Shown here piece after piece: positions 1 to 5,294 of a stretch of 5,294 nucleotides of DNA. The translations under genes and the position numbers were made by a program. The notes below the pieces were generated by a model. It was not told the origin of the DNA and made no database searches. It was given only the letters and a program-made list of their open reading frames with translations. Source of the DNA: RBG-16-66-20 sp035517595. GTDB lineage: Bacteria; Pseudomonadota; Gammaproteobacteria; Burkholderiales; SG8-39. The DNA lies in the NCBI GenBank assembly GCA_035517595.1, contig DATIYN010000251.1, positions 1-5,294 of the forward strand. The letters are read 5' to 3'. Position 1 is the first letter of the stretch, and every line of letters starts with the position of its first letter.

Positions 1-256
1 CTTGTCGTCGTTCTTGATGTCCTGCAGCACCTCGCGCCCGTCCTTCTTCGGCAGGTTGAGGTCGATCAGGATGATGTCCGGGCGCGGCGCCTTGGCGTGC
101 CTGCCCTGGCGGCGCAGGAACTCCAGCGCCTCGACGCCGTCCTTCGCCCAGTGCAGGTTGTTGTAGACCTTGCCTTCCTTGAGCGCCTCCTGCGTGAGCC
201 GCACGTCGGCGGGATTGTCCTCGACGAGCAGGATCTCGACCGGGGCCCCGACCCTC

Positions 257-267
<11 letters not shown>
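1..267 (-). CDS. Rcp1-type single-domain response regulator (partial)
   Basis: This is a CheY-like receiver protein that would accept a phosphoryl group from the kinase encoded immediately upstream. The first 89 residues are visible; the C-terminus lies beyond the left edge. Seen in the sequence: strand beta-1 ends in ILLVEDNPAD, giving the acidic Mg2+ pocket E16/D17, and the phosphoacceptor is D69 in LIDLNLPKKDG. The wording VEDNPADVRLTQEAL and LNLPKKDGREVL is typical of the Rcp1 family, the partners of cyanobacterial phytochrome Cph1 and of many bacteriophytochrome-like kinases. These proteins usually have about 140-150 residues and no DNA-binding domain, so the output is probably protein-protein contact or phosphorelay rather than transcription. 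The ATG at 267 is chosen because it has a GAGAGG ribosome site 5 nt upstream. It lies inside the last codons of the kinase gene (11-bp overlap), which implies translational coupling. Whether an output domain follows outside the window cannot be seen. Confidence 0.93.
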
Positions 268-2236
<1,969 letters not shown>

Positions 2237-2278
2237 CCCCCCCTGCTCCTCCGGGGGGATTCTAAACCCAACCCCCCC
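2237..2278 (-). promoter_or_regulatory. Kinase ribosome binding site framed by competing G/C-run hairpins
   Basis: Read on the minus strand the order is G7 (2278-2272), 13 nt containing the hydrolase stop TAG, C6 (2258-2253), a 9-nt segment GGAGGAGCA holding the Shine-Dalgarno (2252-2247), then G7 (2243-2237) directly abutting the ATG. C6 can pair with either G7 run. The downstream pairing puts the Shine-Dalgarno in a hairpin loop and closes the start codon; the upstream pairing leaves both open. The runs are seen directly. A regulatory role is an inference. A ribosome terminating on the hydrolase would cover part of the element, which could couple the two genes. Confidence 0.5.
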
Positions 2279-3095
2279 GTTCTACGCCCGCGAAGAAAGT
2301 CGCAACTTCCCGATTAAAGGCCTCGGGCTCCTCCAGGTTGATCGCGTGTCCCGTCCGAGGGCAGGTCCAGAGCCCTGCGTGAGGCAGGGTGCGCTTGAGG
2401 AACACGCTCGGCTCGATGCAGGGCGCGTCCTCGTCGCCCACCGCGATCAGCGCCGGAACCGACATCTTCTTCAACTCCGCCTCCCAGGCGTAGACCGGAT
2501 CGCGCTCGCCCTGGTAGCGGCGCTGCGTGAGCGCCGTGCCCTTCACCGAGTGCTCGCGCAGGTGCGTCATGAACTCGTTCCAGGCGCGCAGGTTCTTCTT
2601 CTTCAGCTGGATGCGCGTGGGGCTGTGGCCGGTCTCCTCGGCGATGTTCGACCAGCCCTCCTTCAGCAGCTGGTCGGATTTCTCGCGCTGCGTGCGGCGC
2701 CAGAGCTCGAGCTCGGCCAGGTTCGAACCGGAGCCGATGCCCGCGAGCACGAGCGCGCTCGCGAGCCCCGGGTGGCGCAGCGCGAAGCGCAGCGTCGCGA
2801 AGGCGCCCATCGACAGCCCGACCACGTAGGGACGCTGCAGGCCGAGGCCCCGGATCACCGCGGCGATGTCGTCGGCAGAGTGGTCCTGGCCGTAGAGCTG
2901 CGGGTCCTCGGGCACGTCCGAGGGCGGATAGCCGCGCGCCGCGTACGCGACGCAGCGGTACTCGCGCGAGAAGAAGCGCACCTGCAGCTCCCACTCGCGG
3001 TGGTCGGATCCGAACTCGTGCACGAAGACGATCGGGTGGCCGCGGCCCGTCTCCTCGTAGTACAGGCGCGCGCCCGTGGATGCGATATGAGGCAT
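2262..3095 (-). CDS. Alpha/beta-fold hydrolase
   Basis: This is a 277-residue serine hydrolase of the alpha/beta fold, probably cytoplasmic, with no signal peptide. Seen: an oxyanion-hole strand VFVHEFG (about residues 23-29), nucleophile elbow GLSMG with S95, an acid in GDEDAPC (D223 likely, D221 possible), and catalytic histidine H250 in TGHAINLEEP. A cap region rich in Lys/Arg lies about 125-205. The length matches the esterase / ring-fission hydrolase group to which these motifs belong; the substrate (ester, lactone or C-C bond) cannot be fixed from sequence. The open frame extends upstream to 3293, but the residues before 3095 are the antisense of the SDR and do not look like a hydrolase N-terminus. 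MPHIASTGARLYYEE is the normal family start. No Shine-Dalgarno precedes 3095; an ATG at 3104 is an alternative. It is divergent from the SDR and followed after 25 bp by the sensor kinase. Confidence 0.92.
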   Translation of the reverse strand: MPHIASTGARLYYEETGRGHPIVFVHEFGSDHREWELQVRFFSREYRCVAYAARGYPPSDVPEDPQLYGQDHSADDIAAVIRGLGLQRPYVVGLSMGAFATLRFALRHPGLASALVLAGIGSGSNLAELELWRRTQREKSDQLLKEGWSNIAEETGHSPTRIQLKKKNLRAWNEFMTHLREHSVKGTALTQRRYQGERDPVYAWEAELKKMSVPALIAVGDEDAPCIEPSVFLKRTLPHAGLWTCPRTGHAINLEEPEAFNREVATFFAGVERGGWV

Positions 3096-3102
3096 GATGC
3101 GC

Positions 3103-3108
3103 ATTCTA
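3103..3108 (-). promoter_or_regulatory. Candidate -10 element for the hydrolase, implying a leaderless mRNA
   Basis: The minus strand reads TAGAAT at 3108-3103, five of six matches to the TATAAT consensus, ending 7 nt before the ATG at 3095. Transcription would start at about 3096-3095, leaving essentially no 5' leader, which agrees with the missing Shine-Dalgarno. A TTGCCA (-35-like) lies at 3134-3129, but the 20-nt spacing is too long to be convincing. Confidence 0.35.
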
Positions 3109-3115
3109 AGGGGGG
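3108..3115 (+). promoter_or_regulatory. Ribosome binding site supporting a GTG start for the SDR
   Basis: The purine run AAGGGGGG ends 5 nt before the GTG at 3121. It supports that start over the ATGs at 3094 and 3097, although GAGG at 3089-3092 could serve the ATG at 3097. It overlaps the candidate -10 of the divergent hydrolase gene. Confidence 0.45.
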
Positions 3116-3120
3116 ACCTG

Positions 3121-3936
3121 GTGTTCGCTGGCAAGAACGTCGTGATCACGGGCGCGGCCTCGGGCATCGGCCTGGGGCTCGCGCGCGCGCTCGGCGCGCG
3201 CGGCGCGAACGTCGTGCTCGCCGATCTCAATTTCGCCGGCGCGCAGGCGGGCGCCGAGGCGATCGCGCGCGAGTGTGGCAGCGCGGGCGGCAAGGCGCGC
3301 GCCGCGCAGCTGGATGTCGCCGACGAGACGGCCGTTGCGCAGCTGCTCGCTTCGGTGGAGCCGCTTGACTACGTCTTCAACAACGCCGGGTTCGCCCTCA
3401 TCGGCGAGTCGCGCGACCAGACCTACGAGCAGTGGCACCGGCTGGTCCAGGTCAACCTGCTCGGCGTGATCTCCGGCTCGCTCGCCGCGTACGGGCGCAT
3501 GGTGCGCCAGGGGCACGGCCACATCGTCAACACCGCCTCGCTCGCGGGCCTCTCGGGCTCGCCGATCCTCAACGCCTACTCGACCACCAAGGCCGCGGTG
3601 GTGACGTTCTCGCGCATGCTGCGCGCCGAGGGTGAGGCGCTCGGCGTGAAGGTGAGCGCTATCTGCCCGAGCTTCATCCGCACCGGCATCTTCGACGCCG
3701 CGCACTACGCGGCTTCCGACAAGGACACGATGATGAAGAGGATGCCGCTTCCGGTGATGCCGCTCGAGCCCGCGATCGGGCGCATCGTCGCGGGCGTCGA
3801 GCGCAACGAGGAGCTCATCGTCTTCCCCTTCCACGCGCGCCTGCTCTGGCGCCTCACGCGCTGGCTTCCGGCGCTCGGCCGCCCGATGGGCCGCAAGGCC
3901 CTGGGCGAATTCCGCAAGATCCGCAGGCCGGGCTAG
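3121..3936 (+). CDS. Classical short-chain dehydrogenase/reductase (SDR)
   Basis: This is an NAD(P)-dependent oxidoreductase interconverting a hydroxyl and a carbonyl group; the substrate is unknown. Numbering from the GTG at 3121 (271 residues): cofactor motif TGAASGIG at 10-17, an acidic residue ending beta-2 in LADLN (D35, which in the family favours NAD(H)), the NNAG motif at 87-90, and the catalytic tetrad N112, S140, Y153 and K157 (AYSTTKAA). All key residues are present, so it should be active. The C-terminal tail after about 240 is rich in Arg, Leu and Trp and amphipathic; it could touch membranes or a hydrophobic substrate (inference). GTG 3121 is preferred because MFAGKNVVITG is the usual short lead into the Rossmann motif and a purine-rich site precedes it. 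ATG at 3097 or 3094 would add 8-9 residues. The gene is divergent from the hydrolase and convergent with the P450. Confidence 0.93.
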   Translation: MFAGKNVVITGAASGIGLGLARALGARGANVVLADLNFAGAQAGAEAIARECGSAGGKARAAQLDVADETAVAQLLASVEPLDYVFNNAGFALIGESRDQTYEQWHRLVQVNLLGVISGSLAAYGRMVRQGHGHIVNTASLAGLSGSPILNAYSTTKAAVVTFSRMLRAEGEALGVKVSAICPSFIRTGIFDAAHYAASDKDTMMKRMPLPVMPLEPAIGRIVAGVERNEELIVFPFHARLLWRLTRWLPALGRPMGRKALGEFRKIRRPG

Positions 3937-3955
3937 GAAAGGCCCAACGAAGGAC

Positions 3956-3992
3956 GCGGGCCCAAAGAAGAAGGGCCCGCGGTGGCGGGCCC
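3956..3992. repeat. Three GGGCCC-centred blocks able to form alternative hairpins
   Basis: Three copies of an 8-bp block occur: GCGGGCCC at 3956-3963, GGGCCCGC at 3973-3980 and GCGGGCCC at 3985-3992. The middle copy can pair with the left one (8-bp stem, 9-nt loop AAAGAAGAA) or with the right one (8 bp, extendable to 11, 4-nt loop). The two structures exclude each other. Both lie between the convergent ends of the SDR and P450 genes. Confidence 0.6.
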
Positions 3993-3995
3993 TTC
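3961..3995 (-). terminator. Rho-independent-type terminator, best on the minus strand
   Basis: An 11-bp perfect stem pairs 3970-3980 with 3985-3995 around a 4-nt loop (3981-3984). On the minus strand the stem runs into TTCTTCTTT, a T-rich if imperfect tail, so it fits as the end of the mini-gene and of P450 read-through transcripts. On the plus strand the hairpin is followed by CGGTG with no T-run, so ending the SDR transcript there would be less efficient. Confidence 0.65.
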
Positions 3996-4005
3996 CGGTG
4001 CAGCT

Positions 4006-4030
4006 AAGACAAGACCGGCGAACTAGCCGG
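4006..4030 (-). terminator. Small hairpin with T-rich tail at the mini-ORF stop codon
   Basis: On the minus strand CCGGC and GCCGG (4030-4026 with 4019-4015) form a 5-bp stem around a 6-nt loop that contains the TAG stop of the 22-codon ORF. TCTTGTCTT follows at 4014-4006. It is a weak terminator candidate placed before the stronger hairpin, or a 3'-protecting stem of a small RNA. Confidence 0.3.
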
Positions 4031-4091
4031 AGATGCTCCTGCGAGTTGATCCGGAGCGACTCGTGCCGGACCTGCCTTGGTGGACTCTCAC
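4023..4091 (-). CDS. Candidate 22-codon micro-ORF with a perfect ribosome binding site
   Basis: A GTG at 4091-4089 opens a 22-codon frame ending in TAG at 4025-4023. The predicted peptide is Arg/Ser/Gly/Thr-rich (17 of 22 residues), has five arginines and no acidic residue, ends in TRRSISG, and shows no signal peptide or membrane segment. I do not recognise it. The case for a gene is positional: AGGAGG lies 7 nt before the GTG inside a 17-nt complement of the 16S tail, a candidate promoter lies 34 nt upstream, and a terminator follows. Against it, the frame uses AGA, AGG, AGT, TCA and ACT codons that the neighbouring genes avoid, and random frames of this length are common. It may be a real microprotein, a leader-type peptide, or the incidental reading of a small RNA. 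It lies 37 bp downstream of the P450 stop on the same strand. Confidence 0.4.
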   Translation of the reverse strand: MRVHQGRSGTSRSGSTRRSISG

Positions 4092-4107
4092 TGGATCACC
4101 TCCTTTC
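4091..4107 (-). promoter_or_regulatory. Extended Shine-Dalgarno: 17-nt complement of the 16S rRNA 3' end
   Basis: The minus strand reads GAAAGGAGGTGATCCAG. The plus strand is therefore CTGGATCACCTCCTTTC, the same as the 3' terminus of 16S rRNA in betaproteobacteria (recalled, not looked up). Normal ribosome sites pair over 4-8 nt. Here the whole tail could pair, with AGGAGG placed 7 nt from a GTG codon. The match stops on both sides, so this is not an rRNA gene fragment of any length. Confidence 0.75.
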
Positions 4108-4124
4108 GTGATTGAGGAAGCCGC

Positions 4125-4153
4125 AGTTTAGCAAAACTCGCGCAGCGTGACTT
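4125..4153 (-). promoter_or_regulatory. Candidate sigma-70 promoter overlapping the P450 stop codon
   Basis: On the minus strand the extended -10 motif TGCTAAACT occupies 4133-4125; its hexamer TAAACT (4130-4125) begins with the P450 stop codon TAA. Seventeen bases upstream is AAGTCA (4153-4148), only three of six matches to TTGACA. Initiation would fall near 4118, giving a leader of about 27 nt before the GTG at 4091. The extended TG partly compensates for the weak -35. Confidence 0.4.
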
Positions 4154-5294
4154 GGAGCGGCAGGCCGCCGCCCGGCTGCAGCGTGACGCGCGCGAGCGGC
4201 CGCGGCTCGTGCCCGGGCACCGGCGCGAAGCGCGCCTTCTGCAGCAGCGTCGCGAGCATCGCGGTCGCCTCGAGCATCGCGAAGGCCATGCCGATGCAGA
4301 TGCGCGGCCCGGCGCCGAACGGCAGGTACTGGTAGCGCGGTATCTTCGCCTCGCGCTCCGGCGCGAAGCGCCCGGGATCGAAGGCGTCGGGTTCCTCCCA
4401 GCGCTTCGCGTGCCGGTGCATCGCGTAGATCGGCATGACGACGGTGGCGCCGGGCACGATGTCGATGCCGTCCAGCCGCGCAGGCGCCACGCATTGCCGG
4501 CTCATCAGCGGCACCGGGGGATACAGCCGCATCGACTCCTTAAGCACCTGCTGCACGAGCACCAGGCGCTCGAGGTGCGCGCTCTCGACCGGCTTGCCGC
4601 CGGTCACGCGCTCGATCTCCTCCTCGAGCCGGCGCGCCCATTCGGGCGACTGCGCGACGAGGTACAGCGTCCAGGCGAGCGCACGGGCCGTGGTCTCGTG
4701 GCCGGCGAGGTAGAAGGTAAGCAGGTTGTCGACGAGCTGCTCTTCGTTCATCGTTTGCCCGGACTCCGGGTCGCGCGCGCGCATGAGCCGGTGCATGAGA
4801 TCGTCGGGGCTCGCGCCCTGCTTCGCCTCGGACTCGCGGCGCTCGCGCAGCATCGCCGCCGCCGCGCGGCGCATCAGCACGGTGCCGCGCGCGCCCGAGA
4901 CCATGCCGGGGCGCGGCAGCCAGTGCGGCGCGCCGGCCATCGCATAGAGCTGGCCCCAGCCACCCGCGCGCTGGAAGAGCGCCATCGATTCCTCGAGCAC
5001 CGAGCCCAGGGTCCGGTCCGCGGACGGCAGCAGCGTCGCCTGGATCACGTCGAAGGTCGCGCGGGTCATGTCGCGGTCGATCGGCTGCGCCGCGCCCGGC
5101 GCCGACGCGCGCCAGCGCTCGATCACCGTCAGGGTCGCGCGCACGAACGCGGGCACGAAGCCGAGCAGCTCCTGCTGGCGGAACATCGGCGCCGAGGCCT
5201 GGCGCTGCCATTTCCAGTCGGCGCCCTCGCTGGTGAGGATGCCCTTGCCCAGCAGCGGCGCGAGCAGGCGGATCTGCGCGAGCTTCTGGAATTT
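4128..5294 (-). CDS. Cytochrome P450 monooxygenase (partial, N-terminus missing)
   Basis: This is a heme-thiolate monooxygenase, which hydroxylates an organic substrate using O2 and electrons from a redox partner. The frame is open to the right edge, giving 388 visible residues; perhaps 60-80 N-terminal residues lie outside (inference from family length). Motifs in fragment numbering: the helix-C segment LLTSEGADWKWQRQ just upstream of residue 34, I-helix AGHETT at 197-202 for O2 activation, ExxR E253-R256 (ESMRLYPP), a PERF-like FDPGRFAPE at about 305-313, and the heme loop FGAGPRICIG with cysteine ligand C333. The protein ends shortly after this with no reductase domain, so it needs separate ferredoxin/flavodoxin partners, which are not in the window. 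The heme loop and I-helix resemble the fatty-acid/alkane and CYP102/CYP110-like soluble bacterial P450s; subfamily and substrate are undetermined. The Met at 5186 is internal, since WKWQRQ upstream is conserved P450 sequence. It converges with the SDR. Confidence 0.95.
   Translation of the reverse strand, partial: KFQKLAQIRLLAPLLGKGILTSEGADWKWQRQASAPMFRQQELLGFVPAFVRATLTVIERWRASAPGAAQPIDRDMTRATFDVIQATLLPSADRTLGSVLEESMALFQRAGGWGQLYAMAGAPHWLPRPGMVSGARGTVLMRRAAAAMLRERRESEAKQGASPDDLMHRLMRARDPESGQTMNEEQLVDNLLTFYLAGHETTARALAWTLYLVAQSPEWARRLEEEIERVTGGKPVESAHLERLVLVQQVLKESMRLYPPVPLMSRQCVAPARLDGIDIVPGATVVMPIYAMHRHAKRWEEPDAFDPGRFAPEREAKIPRYQYLPFGAGPRICIGMAFAMLEATAMLATLLQKARFAPVPGHEPRPLARVTLQPGGGLPLQVTLREFC

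Larger units (their letters stand above)
3937..4127. other. Intergenic region between convergent SDR and P450 genes
   Basis: This is the only long stretch without a large gene. It holds the GGGCCC hairpins and terminator (3956-3995), a small hairpin (4006-4030), the candidate micro-ORF (4023-4091) and the 16S-tail complement (4091-4107). Bases 3937-3955 show nothing I can interpret. Confidence 0.8.

Noticed and set aside
2237..2278. A G-quadruplex at the kinase leader formed by the two G7 runs and GGG.
   Set aside because: It would need one G7 to be split and a loop of about 25 nt, and the intervening C6 would pair with G first; the hairpin reading is simpler.
3094..3120. SDR starts at ATG 3094 or 3097.
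   Set aside because: Not excluded, but they add a non-family-like lead and have weaker site spacing than GTG 3121 with AAGGGGGG 5 nt upstream.
3096..3293. Upstream extension of the hydrolase frame to an ATG at 3293.
   Set aside because: The extra 66 residues are the antisense of the SDR Rossmann region and have no hydrolase character; family proteins begin near MPHI at 3095.
3106..3834. A 242-codon minus-strand frame antisense to the SDR.
   Set aside because: Arg/Ala/Glu/His-rich shadow of the SDR gene with no recognizable motif.
4091..4107. A fragment of a 16S rRNA gene.
   Set aside because: The match is limited to the terminal 17 nt and stops abruptly on both sides, with no further rRNA sequence, tRNA or spacer nearby.
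4096..4494. A 132-codon minus-strand frame overlapping the 3' end of the P450 gene.
   Set aside because: An Arg/Ala-rich out-of-frame reading of the P450; the P450 frame carries the heme-binding motif.
5184..5186. Met at 5186 as the P450 start codon.
   Set aside because: The same frame continues upstream with the conserved TSEGADWKWQRQ helix-C sequence to the window edge, so the Met is internal.

Overview
The window is a high-GC, gene-dense stretch of chromosome that looks proteobacterial, most likely a betaproteobacterium of Burkholderiales type. This rests on codon use rich in third-position G/C, on the style of the alpha/beta hydrolase and SDR proteins, and on a 17-base block matching the 3' end of a betaproteobacterial-type 16S rRNA. 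The taxonomic call is an inference, not a demonstration. I see no insertion sequences, tRNA or rRNA genes, CRISPR arrays or phage genes.

Layout. The left part (1-3095, minus strand) is a probable three-gene unit read right to left: an alpha/beta-fold hydrolase (277 aa), then after 25 bp a soluble histidine kinase with three PAS domains (659 aa), then, overlapping it by 11 bp, an Rcp1-type single-domain response regulator that runs off the left edge. The kinase and regulator form a two-component pair of the kind that normally accompanies phytochromes, but this kinase has PAS domains and no visible phytochrome module. The hydrolase is head-to-head with a plus-strand SDR oxidoreductase (3121-3936), with only about 25 bp between start codons. 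At the right edge a cytochrome P450 (4128-5294, minus strand, N-terminus outside the window) converges on the SDR.

The 191-bp gap between the SDR and the P450 is the most interesting part. Read on the minus strand it has the layout of a miniature gene. A candidate extended -10 element overlaps the P450 stop codon. It is followed by a 17-nt perfect complement to the 16S rRNA 3' tail, then, at ideal spacing, a GTG-started 22-codon ORF rich in Arg/Ser/Gly, a small hairpin, and an 11-bp GC-rich terminator hairpin with a T-rich tail. It could be a very strongly ribosome-bound micro-gene or a small RNA that engages the anti-Shine-Dalgarno.

A second structural oddity is the ribosome-binding region of the kinase gene. 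Its Shine-Dalgarno lies between a C6 run and a G7 run that can pair, and a second G7 run at the end of the hydrolase gene competes for the same C6. This suggests a switch or coupling between hydrolase and kinase translation.

Functionally, the hydrolase, SDR and P450 are all small-molecule enzymes that could act on a hydrophobic or ester-type substrate, and the adjacent sensor-kinase pair may respond to related conditions. No shared pathway can be proven from the sequence.
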